From the NCBI GenBank assembly GCA_001442925.1, contig LDXX01000003.1, forward strand, positions 248,001-312,000: 64,000 nt of DNA. The letters are read 5' to 3'. The translations under genes and the position numbers were made by a program. Each line of letters starts with the position of its first letter. The first letter of the stretch is position 1. The stretch is from Candidatus Kryptonium thompsonii. Lineage in GTDB: Bacteria > Bacteroidota > Ignavibacteria > Kryptoniales > Kryptoniaceae. Under the pieces are notes generated by a model. That model ran no database searches. It saw nothing but the letters and a program-made list of their open reading frames with translations, and was not told the origin of the DNA. Positions 45,600-54,397 of the stretch are shown here, one piece after another.

Positions 45600-46633
45600 T
45601 GAACATTTTGAATTGGAAAAGAATTTTGATAATTCAAACCGCATTCATCGGCGATGTCGTCCTTGCTCTTCCATTGTTGCAAGTTTTAAGAAAAAATTTC
45701 CCGTCTGCAAAAATTGATTTTATGCTTATACCAAGGACCGCTGAACTTTTGAAAAATCATCCAGATGTAAATGATGTAATAATTTTTGATAAAAAGGGAA
45801 AGGACAAAGGATTGATGGGGATAATTAAAATGGTTAAGCTCGTATCTCAAAGAAACTATGATGCTGTGTTCATCCCGCATCGCCATTTTAGAAGTGCAAT
45901 TATACCTTTCCTTGCTGGGATAAAGATACGCGTTGGGTTTGACAAGAGCGTTTTTAAATTTCTTTACACCCATGTAGTTAAATATAAACAGATCCACGAA
46001 ATAGAAAGAAATCTTTCTCTGCTCGAACCGTTTGGGATAAAGTTTCAGGTGAAGGAGCTCCCAAACCTTTATCCATCTGAGTATGAGAGAGATTACATTG
46101 ATAGGTTTATTTCAAATGTGAATTCGAAATTGATCTGCATAGCTCCGGGTTCTGTTTGGGCAACTAAAAGATGGTTAAAGGAGAGGTTCGCTGAGCTTGT
46201 GAAATTGTTGATAGAAGACGGCTTCGTGGTTGCGCTTGTTGGTGGGGTGGAAGATTTTGAACTTTGTGAAGAGATAAAAAATATGATCTCTTCTGAAAAT
46301 GTTTTTAACTTTTGTGGGAAGTTGAGTTTACTTCAATCTGCGGAGCTACTTCGTCGTTCCATACTTTTGGTCTCAAATGATTCCGCTCCGATGCACATTG
46401 CTGTGGCGATGCGCACCCCTGTGGTGGCTATTTTTGGCTCGACTATTCCAGAATTTGGTTTCTACCCGTATGGCGAAAAGGATAAAATTGTGCAGGTTGA
46501 AAATCTTTATTGTAGACCTTGTGGGATTCACGGGAGGAAGAAATGCCCTGAAGGACATTTTAAATGCATGAAGTTAATTGAAACGGAAAAAGTTTATTCG
46601 GCAGTTAAATCGGTAATCCAATCGCTTCAATGA
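45596..46633 (+). CDS. waaF: LPS heptosyltransferase, GT9 family
   Basis: The 345-residue product has the GT9 start RILIIQTAFIGDVVLALPLLQVLRK and the donor-site motif VSNDSAPMHIAVAMRTPVVAIFGST near 260-285, which contact ADP-heptose. A cluster of four cysteines near the C-terminus (YCRPCGIHGRKKCPEGHFKCM) resembles that of WaaF-type enzymes. It adds heptose to the LPS inner core; waaF rather than waaC is my best choice. Its last 29 bases overlap the convergent kdtA gene. Confidence 0.88.
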   Translation: MMNILNWKRILIIQTAFIGDVVLALPLLQVLRKNFPSAKIDFMLIPRTAELLKNHPDVNDVIIFDKKGKDKGLMGIIKMVKLVSQRNYDAVFIPHRHFRSAIIPFLAGIKIRVGFDKSVFKFLYTHVVKYKQIHEIERNLSLLEPFGIKFQVKELPNLYPSEYERDYIDRFISNVNSKLICIAPGSVWATKRWLKERFAELVKLLIEDGFVVALVGGVEDFELCEEIKNMISSENVFNFCGKLSLLQSAELLRRSILLVSNDSAPMHIAVAMRTPVVAIFGSTIPEFGFYPYGEKDKIVQVENLYCRPCGIHGRKKCPEGHFKCMKLIETEKVYSAVKSVIQSLQ

Positions 46634-47912
46634 TTTTTTCAGTTGCGCCAAGATTTAATTTGACAAGTTCATAAGATTTTTTCCCAGCTTCTGTTTTCAA
46701 ATTTTCATCCGAGAGAAGTTTGCGCAGAATTTTATAAAATTCCTTTTCATTTTTTACGATAAATCCACCACCAATTTGGGCAAGTTTTTGAGCTTCAGGA
46801 GAATTGTTAATTTTGGGACCATAAATCACGGGGATGCCATAAGTTGCCGGTTCAAGCACATTGTGAATTCCTTGTTTAAAACTTCCGCCTACATATGCTA
46901 CATCAGCATAGGAGTAAAGCGTCATTAGATGTCCAACTGAATCAACGATGATAACTTTCTCATCTGAATATTTTTCAATTTTTGAAAATCTTATATAACT
47001 TGTTTTGCTCTCAAGTTCTTTCTCAATTCTTTCTATGTTTTGCTCTGTTGGCTCGTGGGGCACTAAGATTGTTAAAATTTCAGGTTGATATTTTTGAATT
47101 TTTATAATTGCTGGAATTATGACATCTTCATCTTCTCTCCAACTGCTTCCGACGACAAAAATCTTTTTTCTGACTCCGTCTTTTGTTTTTGTCACATTTT
47201 CAGGGATAATTCTTTTTTTCAAAGCTTCTTGGCTTCTTGAAAAGACTTGGTCATATCTTGTGTCTCCAGTTGTTAAAATTTTAGGATTTTTAAGATTTAA
47301 TTTTTGAATATTTTTTTCGTCATCCTTTGAAATCAAAAAGATGTGATCAAAAAGTTCATATATCGTGCTATAGAAAAATCTTCTCAAAAAAGTTAATTTC
47401 TCTTCGTTTACAATGGTGTTCGCAAGGCAAAGTGTGAAATTGTTCTTCTTCGCCATATAAAGATGGTTTGGCCATATATCGTATTTCATTAGAAAAACGA
47501 AAGTCTTGTTTGATTTTATCAAATTTATAAATCTTTTCGCATTAAAGATTGAATCAAAAGGAATGTAGGAGATGACATCAGCAAGTGCATAATTTTTTGA
47601 GTGCTCATATCCAGATGGGGAGAAAAAAGTTACTATTATATTCGGATTTACTTTTTCTTTAATTTTTGCAATTATTGGTTTCGCTTGCTCGAATTCGCCA
47701 AGTGAGGAGGAATGAAACCAAAATATTGGCTTTTGGGGGTTGAATTTTTCTTTAATTTTTATCTCAAGGTTTTGGAAAAGTTTCTTCCTTCCTTCTATCC
47801 CTTTTTTAACTTTTTTGTTAAAAAGACCAAGTATATGAAAAAGCACAAAAAGAAATGGGACGAAGATTAAGTTGTAAAGTGTTAAAATTAAAATAACTTT
47901 TGCTTTTTTCAT
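46605..47912 (-). CDS. waaA: Kdo transferase (GT30)
   Basis: The enzyme moves Kdo from CMP-Kdo to lipid A precursor. The 435-residue product has an N-terminal TM helix (about 5-25), the signature PIFWFHSSSLGEFEQAKPII where the family has its catalytic Glu, ITFFSPSGYE-type strand, YIPFDSIFNAKRFINLIK, KYDIWPNHLYMAKKNN, and the C-terminal AYVGGSFKQGIHNVLEPATYGIPVIYGPK. It is 12 bases downstream of the EnvC-like gene. Confidence 0.94.
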   Translation of the reverse strand: MKKAKVILILTLYNLIFVPFLFVLFHILGLFNKKVKKGIEGRKKLFQNLEIKIKEKFNPQKPIFWFHSSSLGEFEQAKPIIAKIKEKVNPNIIVTFFSPSGYEHSKNYALADVISYIPFDSIFNAKRFINLIKSNKTFVFLMKYDIWPNHLYMAKKNNFTLCLANTIVNEEKLTFLRRFFYSTIYELFDHIFLISKDDEKNIQKLNLKNPKILTTGDTRYDQVFSRSQEALKKRIIPENVTKTKDGVRKKIFVVGSSWREDEDVIIPAIIKIQKYQPEILTILVPHEPTEQNIERIEKELESKTSYIRFSKIEKYSDEKVIIVDSVGHLMTLYSYADVAYVGGSFKQGIHNVLEPATYGIPVIYGPKINNSPEAQKLAQIGGGFIVKNEKEFYKILRKLLSDENLKTEAGKKSYELVKLNLGATEKIIEAIGLPI

Positions 47913-47924
47913 TCCGTTGGGGTT

Positions 47925-49106
47925 TTATTTTTTGGAGAGCCATAATTCAGGATTTTGTTGTTGTCTTTCATACCATATTTCGAAGTGGACGATTGAACCT
48001 TCAAATGAATCACCGCTTCTTCCGATTACCTGTCCAGCTTTTACAGTTTCACCCTCATTTACAAGTATATCCGATAAATTTGCATAGACTGTTCTAAAAC
48101 CACCGTCATGCGTTAATATGATCAGATTTTCAAAGCTTGGCAACCAAAAGATTTTTGAGACAACGCCATCTGCCACCGCTTTAACGGGACTGTTTTCTGG
48201 GACAGCGATATCTACACCATAATTCAATGTGACTGTTTTTAAGATAGGGTGCACTTGCTCACCGAAACGATTTACAATTGTGCCATTGTCAACTGGCCAT
48301 GGGAGTTTCCCTCTTAATTTAGCGAAGTTCCCCTCAACTTTTGGTACTTCAATCTTTGGTTCTCTTTTTTCCTTCATTTTCCTTAGTTTTTCTTCCTCAA
48401 TCAGCTTTGCGATCACAGTTTCAAGCTCCTTAACTGCTTTTTTCCTTCTTTCAAGCTGGGCTTGGAAGTTCTGTTTACTTTTTCGGATCTTTTCAAGCAG
48501 TTCCCTTTTTTCTTTTATGCTGGCGAGAAGATTAAGTTCCTCCTTTTCTTTTTCAGCTAATAATTCCCTTTGCTTTGAAAGAAAGATTTCAAGTTCATTT
48601 TTTTGCTCTTTAAGTTTGGTTTGCATTGCGTAGATTGAATCGATCGTTCTCTTTCTATGTTCTGAAAATTTTTTAAGGTAAACTGTCCTCGTTAACATTT
48701 GATTAATTGAGCTTGCTGTTAAAATTAATTCAAGATCGTGGGTCCTGCCCCGTTTGTAAAATGCTCTCACATAATTCGCATATTGTTCTTTCAAACTTTT
48801 AATCTCGTTTTCTGAGTTCAAAATTTCTTCTTTTAGTTGCTTTATTCTCTGGTCATTTTCATTAACCTGTTGTTTTAGCTCGGAAATTAACCTTCTTAAA
48901 AGATTGTCTTTCTTCTCGTAGTCATCGATTAACTCAAGCGTTATTTTTTCTTCTTTTTGAGCTTGCTTGATTTTATTTTCAAAAATTTCAATTTCTCTGC
49001 GTAAGCGATTTAATTCTTCTCGCTTTTGCTTTATTTTATCCTGTGAGATCAAATTTGAACTCATCAGCAAGATTAACATGAGATTCACAATCCATATTCT
49101 TCCCAT
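47925..49106 (-). CDS. EnvC-like murein hydrolase activator with degenerate LytM domain
   Basis: The 393-residue product has a signal peptide (about 1-21), a long coiled coil (about 22-255, heavy in Lys and Glu) and a C-terminal LytM/M23 domain. The zinc-site residues are partly lost: the first His of the HxGxD motif is Asn (LNYGVDIAVP), the YAHL His is Asn (VYANLSDI), and only the last His of HxH remains (IVHFEIW). As in E. coli EnvC, this suggests an activator of amidases, acting at septal peptidoglycan, rather than an enzyme. It overlaps the ubiD-like gene by 22 bases. Confidence 0.85.
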   Translation of the reverse strand: MGRIWIVNLMLILLMSSNLISQDKIKQKREELNRLRREIEIFENKIKQAQKEEKITLELIDDYEKKDNLLRRLISELKQQVNENDQRIKQLKEEILNSENEIKSLKEQYANYVRAFYKRGRTHDLELILTASSINQMLTRTVYLKKFSEHRKRTIDSIYAMQTKLKEQKNELEIFLSKQRELLAEKEKEELNLLASIKEKRELLEKIRKSKQNFQAQLERRKKAVKELETVIAKLIEEEKLRKMKEKREPKIEVPKVEGNFAKLRGKLPWPVDNGTIVNRFGEQVHPILKTVTLNYGVDIAVPENSPVKAVADGVVSKIFWLPSFENLIILTHDGGFRTVYANLSDILVNEGETVKAGQVIGRSGDSFEGSIVHFEIWYERQQQNPELWLSKK

Positions 49107-50899
49107 CGCTGTGTGACCCTTTCTTTAATTTGTTCATCCATTTTTATGATCTCAAGCCACGGTTTGAAATGTCCTTCCTCTTGAAATTTTCGGGTGCAAT
49201 CAATCGCCATTCGTGTGCCAAAGTTTGGCATAACACGATAATTTAAACTTCTTTCATCAAAAAATATATCTCTTTCAGGGTCAAACCTTGTGAACAAACC
49301 CCATATAAGTTCAGTTTTGTCATGGATGTTAATTTCTTCATCTACGATGAACATTATTCTAACTTTTTTGTCAGTATCAAGTTTCCAAATTTCATTTGCG
49401 ATTTCTCTGGCTTTGAATGGTTTATCTTTTTTAATTTTGACGACAAGTATGCCATCCACAGGGCGCAGTTCATCAATGATTTCACCCTTTCCTTTTAATT
49501 CAGGCAATGTGATTTTCTCAATTTCAAAGGGCTTTCGTTCTTTCTTTGGAGTTGCGTCAATGCCAAGTTTTGAACCGTGATCTGTCAACGGACCTGCAAC
49601 ATCAAGCGTATCCGTGTGGGCATCTCTTATAAAAATTAGATCCTGTGAAAAGTCGACCCATTTTAAAACCTCAATTGCAACCGATTCCAAATCCTTTGGA
49701 TTTATCGTTTTATCGACGGCTATTAAAACTTTTGTCAGGGAAAGCTGTCCCAATCCCCAAATGCCCATCATCGCTTTGACTGCTTGCCTTGGGAAATAGC
49801 TTTCAACGGATATTACCCCGAGGTTGTGAAAACCTGCTTCAATGCTCAGATGCATTTGAACTATTTCTGGAAGTTGCATCTTTATAATTGGGAAGAAAAT
49901 CTCAGAAATTGCTTTACCTATCCATGCATCTTCCATCGGCGGTTTTCCAACAATGGTCGCAGGATAGATCGCATCTTTTCTATATGTTATAGCTGTGACA
50001 TGTAAAACTGGGAATGGTTCAGAAAGTGAATAATAGCCGAAATGATCTCCAAATGGTCCTTCAATCCTTCGCTCATTTGGGTACGCATATCCTTCAATTA
50101 CGAACTCAGCATCTGCTGGCACAAGCATGGGGATTGTTTTAGCTTTGACAAGTCGAATTTTTTCACCAAGTAAATAAGAAGCGAACATTAGTTCGTCAAA
50201 GTTTGGAGGAAGTGGAGTTATCGCAGAAAAAATAAGCGCTGGATGACCACCAATTGCAATTGCGACTGGTAAAGGTTTGTTAAGTTTTTCCGCTTTCCAG
50301 TAATGGTATGCTCCTGTTTTATGGCTTTGCCAGTGTAGCCCAGCTGTTTTCTCATCATAGATTTGAATTCTATACATCCCAACATTTCTCTTTCCAGTTT
50401 CGGGATCGTGGGTTATGACAAGTGGGAGCGTTATAAATTTCCCACCATCCTTAGGCCAGCATTTCAGAGCGGGGATTTCAAAAAGATTTGGATTTAAATT
50501 CACAATCTCTTGAACGGGTGCGGTTTTGACAACTTTGGGTTTTAGCGATTCGAAAAGTTTGAATATATATTTTCTGTTTTTGAGGAAGTTTTTCGGAGAT
50601 GGTTTTTCTGTAAGAAATTGAACAAGCCATTCAAATGTTTCTGTGGGTTCATTTCCTATGGCAAGTTTTACTCTTTCATAAGTTCCAAACAAATTCATAA
50701 CGACAGGGAATTTGCTACCATCAACATTTTTGAAAAGGATTGCGGGTCCACCTGACTTTACGACTCTATCTGCAATTTCTGTGATTTCAAGTTCTGTTGA
50801 AACTTCGGCGTGAATTTCTTTAATCTCGCCTTCTTCTTTTAAAAGTTTTATAAATGTTCTTAAATCGCTGGGCAATATTGTAAAGTTTTTATTTTGCAA
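49085..50899 (-). CDS. UbiD-family decarboxylase
   Basis: UbiD enzymes decarboxylate aromatic or unsaturated acids with prenylated FMN. The 604-residue product shows PVVMNLFGTYERVKLAIG, NVGMYRIQIYDEKTAGLHWQ (the prFMN/metal contact region), the EGPFGDHFGYYSL segment containing a catalytic Glu, and FVVDEEINIHD-type C-terminal motif (IMFIVDEEINIHDKTELIWG). The length above 600 fits the menaquinone-linked subgroup. No ubiX is nearby, so prFMN supply must come from elsewhere. The exact substrate is uncertain. Confidence 0.88.
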   Translation of the reverse strand: MQNKNFTILPSDLRTFIKLLKEEGEIKEIHAEVSTELEITEIADRVVKSGGPAILFKNVDGSKFPVVMNLFGTYERVKLAIGNEPTETFEWLVQFLTEKPSPKNFLKNRKYIFKLFESLKPKVVKTAPVQEIVNLNPNLFEIPALKCWPKDGGKFITLPLVITHDPETGKRNVGMYRIQIYDEKTAGLHWQSHKTGAYHYWKAEKLNKPLPVAIAIGGHPALIFSAITPLPPNFDELMFASYLLGEKIRLVKAKTIPMLVPADAEFVIEGYAYPNERRIEGPFGDHFGYYSLSEPFPVLHVTAITYRKDAIYPATIVGKPPMEDAWIGKAISEIFFPIIKMQLPEIVQMHLSIEAGFHNLGVISVESYFPRQAVKAMMGIWGLGQLSLTKVLIAVDKTINPKDLESVAIEVLKWVDFSQDLIFIRDAHTDTLDVAGPLTDHGSKLGIDATPKKERKPFEIEKITLPELKGKGEIIDELRPVDGILVVKIKKDKPFKAREIANEIWKLDTDKKVRIMFIVDEEINIHDKTELIWGLFTRFDPERDIFFDERSLNYRVMPNFGTRMAIDCTRKFQEEGHFKPWLEIIKMDEQIKERVTQRWEEYGL

Positions 50900-50957
50900 A
50901 AAATTTTAGTATAATTTAAAAAAATTAGGATGGGCTTGCAAACAAAAATGATCTTTT

Positions 50958-52043
50958 ATGGGTGTTGCATTGTTAACAGGTTTTCCGGGGTTTATCGGGA
51001 CGAGGTTAATCAAAAAGTTATTTTCATACAGACCAGATATTGAGAAATTTTACCTTCTTGTACAAGAGAAGTACCTTCCATTAGCATATCAAACTATAAG
51101 TAAAATTCAAGAGGAATTTCCAGTTTCTGCTAAGGGGCTTGAGATTATAAAAGGTGATATAACTTTGCCGAATCTTGGAATTGAAGAATTGGAAAAAGTT
51201 AAAAACAATGTAACGGAGTGTTTCCATCTTGCAGCTGTATATGACCTTGCGGTTTCTTTTGAGTTTGGGTATAAGGTAAATGTCAAGGGAACTGAAAATG
51301 TTGTAAAGTTTCTTCTTAATTGCCCTAATCTTAAACGCTTTCATTATGTTAGCACTGCTTATGTTTCCGGTTGGGCGACGGGGGTTTACACAGAGGATGA
51401 TTTTGATCGGGGGCAAGATTTTAAAAATTTTTATGAACAGACGAAATTTCTCGCCGAGAAGGTTGTGAGAGAGTATATGGGACAGGTTCCGACTACAATT
51501 TATAGACCCGGGATCGTCGTTGGTGATTCAGTTAAGGGTGAAACTGCCAAGTTTGATGGACCTTACTATGTGATTTTACTTATGCTTAAACTTCCCAACC
51601 ACTCTCCATTTCCAAAGGTTGGCTCAGGTGAAGCTGAAGTGAATATTGTACCAGTTGACTATGTTGTTGATTCAATTTGTTATTTAAGCCGTTTCGACGA
51701 AACGGTGGGTGGGGTATTTCATTTAACGGATCCGAAACCACATAAGGTTTTTGAGCTTGTTCAAATCTTTGCCGAGCGACTTGGAAAGAAATTTAATTAT
51801 TTTCAAATTTCGCCACAGCAGTTGAAGAAACTTATGAGCCCGAAAATTATTCAAAAAATCGTTGGGATGCCAGTGCAGTTGATCGACTATTTTGATCATC
51901 AAGTGCATTATGATTGTAGCAAGGCGACTTCAATATTGAGTCGTGGTTATATTGAATGTCCCGACTTGCTTGAGTATGTTGATGTTATGATCAGGTTTGT
52001 TTTAGAAAATAGGAAGAAAGTAGCAAAGCATGGGTTAAGTTGA
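50958..52043 (+). CDS. Extended SDR reductase (male-sterility/thioester reductase type)
   Basis: The 361-residue product starts with the Rossmann motif LLTGFPGFIGTRL (TGxxGxxG), has FHLAAVYDLAVSFEFGYKVNVKGTENV, and the catalytic YxxxK as YEQTK following VSTAYVSGWATG. The NAD(P)-binding domain resembles those of fatty acyl-CoA and carboxylic acid reductases. It may reduce an acyl thioester or modify a sugar nucleotide; I cannot decide. It is divergent from the ubiD gene. A TATAAT at 50910-50915 is present upstream but lacks a matched -35. Confidence 0.8.
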   Translation: MGVALLTGFPGFIGTRLIKKLFSYRPDIEKFYLLVQEKYLPLAYQTISKIQEEFPVSAKGLEIIKGDITLPNLGIEELEKVKNNVTECFHLAAVYDLAVSFEFGYKVNVKGTENVVKFLLNCPNLKRFHYVSTAYVSGWATGVYTEDDFDRGQDFKNFYEQTKFLAEKVVREYMGQVPTTIYRPGIVVGDSVKGETAKFDGPYYVILLMLKLPNHSPFPKVGSGEAEVNIVPVDYVVDSICYLSRFDETVGGVFHLTDPKPHKVFELVQIFAERLGKKFNYFQISPQQLKKLMSPKIIQKIVGMPVQLIDYFDHQVHYDCSKATSILSRGYIECPDLLEYVDVMIRFVLENRKKVAKHGLS

Positions 52044-52119
52044 GAAAGTTTTGGGCATGCGGGTTTCACATTGTTAATTTTAAATCCAAACAAAAATTAA
52101 AAACAAAATCTGAAAAAGA

Positions 52120-53520
52120 ATGGCAAAGATAAAATTTGGAACTGATGGATGGAGGGACATAATCGCACAAAACTTTACATTTGAAAATTTAACTAAAGTA
52201 GCAATTGCAACCGCAAAATTTTATAAAAAACATAAAAAGATAAAAAACGGCATCGTAATTGGTTACGACACAAGATTTCTTTCAAAAGAGTTCGCAGAAC
52301 ATGTTGCAACTGTGATAGCAAATTTCGGGGTTAAGGTTTTATTATCGGATGGGTATTGCCCAACGCCTGCGGTTTCGCTTGCCATTCCAAAATTTAACTG
52401 TGCTGGTGGTGTGGTGATTACAGCAAGTCATAATCCTTACAAATATAATGGTTATAAGCTAAAAGCTGACTATGGAGGTCCTGAGGAAGTTGAAAACATT
52501 GCGAAAGTTGAAAAGGAAGCTAATAAGCTTTTTAAATCAGAGCTTGAAAAAGTGAAAAAGTCATTTGAACAATTAAAAGAGAAGGGATTGATTGAGGTTG
52601 TTAATTTAAGGAAAATTTATATTGATGACCTTAAGACAAAGATTGATGTGGAAGCAATAAAAAATTCGGGTTTAAAAATAGTTCATGATGCGATGTATGG
52701 AGCTGGACAGAAAATTTTAACGGAGATAATACCTTCAGCCACTGTAATACATAATGAGTTTAATCCATCTTTTGGTGGGATTAGCCCTGAGCCGATTGCA
52801 AAAAATCTTGGTGAATTAATTAAACTTGTCCCTGAGAAGGGTTTTGATGTTGGGCTTGCAACCGATGGGGATGCGGATAGAATTGGAGCAGTTGACGAGA
52901 AAGGTAATTTCGTCGACCCGCAAAGGGTGTTTGCGATTTTGCTCAAATATTTTTACGAGGACAAAGGCTTAAGAGGGGATGTTGTGAAAACTGTTTCAGT
53001 TGGATTGATGGTTGATAAACTTGCACAAAAGTACGGCTTAAAAGTTTACGAGCTTCCTGTTGGTTTTAAACATGTTGCAACGCTTATGATAACCAAAGAT
53101 ATAATGATCGGTGGAGAGGAAAGTGGTGGAATAGGGGTTAAAACTCATATACCTGAGAGAGATGGGCTATTCCTTGGGCTGACAATCTGCGAGATGATGG
53201 TTAAAAGAGGGAAGAAACTTTCGGAGATTGTTGAAGAACTATTTGCTGAAATTGGTCCGCATTTCTATAAGAGAGTTGACTTACATACGACAGAATCACA
53301 CAAGCAAAAAGTTTTGGGCAAGCTTAAAAAAGGATTAAAGGAAATTGCTGGTTATAAAGTTAACAATGTGTTGACAATTGATGGATTTAAATTTTTCTTT
53401 GATAATGGTTGGCTTTTGGTTAGAGCTTCTGGAACCGAACCATTGTTAAGGTTTTATTGTGAAGCTGATGACCCCGAGAAAGTTGATAAAGTTCTTGATT
53501 GGATAGTTAATCTAAAATAA
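52120..53520 (+). CDS. Phosphoglucomutase/phosphomannomutase family protein
   Basis: This alpha-D-phosphohexomutase of 466 residues carries KFGTDGWRDIIAQ (substrate phosphate region), the phosphoserine loop VVITASHNPYKYNGYK, the metal-binding loop ATDGDADRIGAVD, the sugar-binding loop IGGEESGGIG and the C-terminal phosphate-binding loop RASGTEPLLRFYCEA. It interconverts hexose 1- and 6-phosphates (or glucosamine phosphate); specificity cannot be fixed. It ends three bases before a bidirectional terminator. Confidence 0.93.
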   Translation: MAKIKFGTDGWRDIIAQNFTFENLTKVAIATAKFYKKHKKIKNGIVIGYDTRFLSKEFAEHVATVIANFGVKVLLSDGYCPTPAVSLAIPKFNCAGGVVITASHNPYKYNGYKLKADYGGPEEVENIAKVEKEANKLFKSELEKVKKSFEQLKEKGLIEVVNLRKIYIDDLKTKIDVEAIKNSGLKIVHDAMYGAGQKILTEIIPSATVIHNEFNPSFGGISPEPIAKNLGELIKLVPEKGFDVGLATDGDADRIGAVDEKGNFVDPQRVFAILLKYFYEDKGLRGDVVKTVSVGLMVDKLAQKYGLKVYELPVGFKHVATLMITKDIMIGGEESGGIGVKTHIPERDGLFLGLTICEMMVKRGKKLSEIVEELFAEIGPHFYKRVDLHTTESHKQKVLGKLKKGLKEIAGYKVNNVLTIDGFKFFFDNGWLLVRASGTEPLLRFYCEADDPEKVDKVLDWIVNLK

Positions 53521-53526
53521 AAAGAA

Positions 53527-53551
53527 AAACCCCGACCTAAGGTCGGGGTTT
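53527..53551. terminator. Bidirectional terminator between convergent transcripts
   Basis: An 11-base perfect stem (AAACCCCGACC and GGTCGGGGTTT) with a three-base loop TAA serves pgm on the plus strand (followed by AATTTT) and the rpsU operon on the minus strand (followed by TTCTTTTTATTTT). The stop codon of the small minus-strand gene lies on the stem edge. Confidence 0.92.
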
Positions 53552-53684
53552 AATTTTGCGGTGTTTGCGCTTGCTCTTGCTGTTTCATCTGAGCAAGCAT
53601 CTCTCTTAGCTTACGCATCTTTTCTTTTCTCTTCTTTTCCTTCTTTCTGTGCTTTTTTAATACCTGCTTTTTCTTCTTATTCAC
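53550..53684 (-). CDS. Very basic 44-residue protein downstream of rpsU
   Basis: A GTG at 53684, three bases after AGAAGG, opens 44 codons ending at the terminator. The product is Lys/Arg-rich (KKKKQVLKKHRKKEKKRKEK over residues 3-22), then an amphipathic helix (MRKLREMLAQMKQQEQAQ). A stop codon lies just upstream in frame, so the gene cannot be longer. Its place 26 bases after rpsU and before a terminator argues for a real cistron, perhaps a ribosome- or RNA-associated peptide. I do not recognise a named family. Confidence 0.55.
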   Translation of the reverse strand: MNKKKKQVLKKHRKKEKKRKEKMRKLREMLAQMKQQEQAQTPQN

Positions 53685-53710
53685 CGCCTTCTAAAAGATT
53701 TTGTTTAAGA

Positions 53711-53905
53711 TTACATTTGCTCCATCATCATTCTCTGGGCTCTACGAATTGCCTTAGCTCTTTTCATTTTCTTTTTAACGGAGGGCGGAGTGTAGAAAGT
53801 CCTACGCTTGAATTCCCGCAGGATTCCTGCCTGCTCGTACTTCTTTTTGAATCTTTTTAATGCTTTGTCAAGTGATTCACCTTCCTGAATTATTATTCCT
53901 ACCAA
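53711..53905 (-). CDS. rpsU: Ribosomal protein bS21
   Basis: Small-subunit protein S21, 64 residues with the chosen start. The sequence contains IIQEGESLDKALKRFKKKYEQAG and RRTFYTPPSVKKKMKRAKAIR, as in the family. TTG at 53905 is preferred over an in-frame GTG at 53914. A strong Shine-Dalgarno sequence (GAGGTGAT, 53917-53910) lies four bases before the TTG but overlaps the GTG, and S21 proteins start with a short M-V/I lead. Confidence 0.93.
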   Translation of the reverse strand: MVGIIIQEGESLDKALKRFKKKYEQAGILREFKRRTFYTPPSVKKKMKRAKAIRRAQRMMMEQM

Positions 53906-53923
53906 TTTTATCACCTCGCTTTT

Positions 53924-54289
53924 TTATTGTTTAAAGTTTTCAACAAGTTTTTTAGGTCCGAGTTTCTCAAATTCAACGATAATTATGCTATAGCCACTTG
54001 ATGATATTTCTTTCTTCTTAACCTTTCCATAATCTTGCCATTCTGCATGATAAATTGTTTCACCAATTTCATATGTTTCGCTCGCTGAATAAATCCTATA
54101 ATTTCCTTGTGAGTTTGTATTCGCTTGTAGATTTAATTCCTCAATCGAGACAAGGGTGACATGTTTGCACCTTTGACATGCGTACCAAAATTTGCTGTCA
54201 GGTTCAGCCTCAAAATTTCCTCTAAACTTGAACTTTTGCCTATCTCCACAGTAATCACAGACTCGCTCTATTTGCTTAGGAATTTTCAT
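53924..54289 (-). CDS. Zinc-ribbon protein with a small Tudor-like C-terminal domain
   Basis: The 121-residue product has two CxxC pairs (Cys11/14 and Cys38/41) that should bind one zinc. From about residue 73 a small beta-barrel follows ([18 protein letters not shown], then [18 protein letters not shown]). That part resembles the KOW/Tudor-like C-terminal domain of PcrA/UvrD, which contacts RNA polymerase, and the CarD fold. It is the first gene of the rpsU transcript with its own promoter. A transcription- or translation-linked role is inferred; no named family is recognised. Confidence 0.72.
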   Translation of the reverse strand: MKIPKQIERVCDYCGDRQKFKFRGNFEAEPDSKFWYACQRCKHVTLVSIEELNLQANTNSQGNYRIYSASETYEIGETIYHAEWQDYGKVKKKEISSSGYSIIIVEFEKLGPKKLVENFKQ

Positions 54290-54324
54290 TTTTGAAAAAT
54301 TTTTGTAGTTTGTGTATCTGTAAA

Positions 54325-54353
54325 AATATAAAAAAAATTTACAAATATATCAA
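54325..54353 (-). promoter_or_regulatory. Promoter of the zinc-ribbon/rpsU operon
   Basis: On the minus strand TTGATA (54353-54348) and TATATT (54330-54325) are 17 bases apart, with a T-rich spacer. The start site would be about 30 bases before the ATG at 54289. Confidence 0.6.
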
Positions 54354-54397
54354 GATTTTTTCACTATACTAGGACGATTCCTTCAAAAGTGCTGAAA

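Noticed and set aside
50910-50915. A consensus TATAAT upstream of the SDR gene
   Set aside because: No acceptable -35 hexamer lies 16-18 bases upstream; in such AT-rich sequence the match alone is weak.
53561-53860. A 99-codon plus-strand frame with a leader-like start
   Set aside because: It is antisense to rpsU and the small basic gene; its low-complexity Ser/Phe/Leu content mirrors Lys/Glu-rich coding on the other strand.
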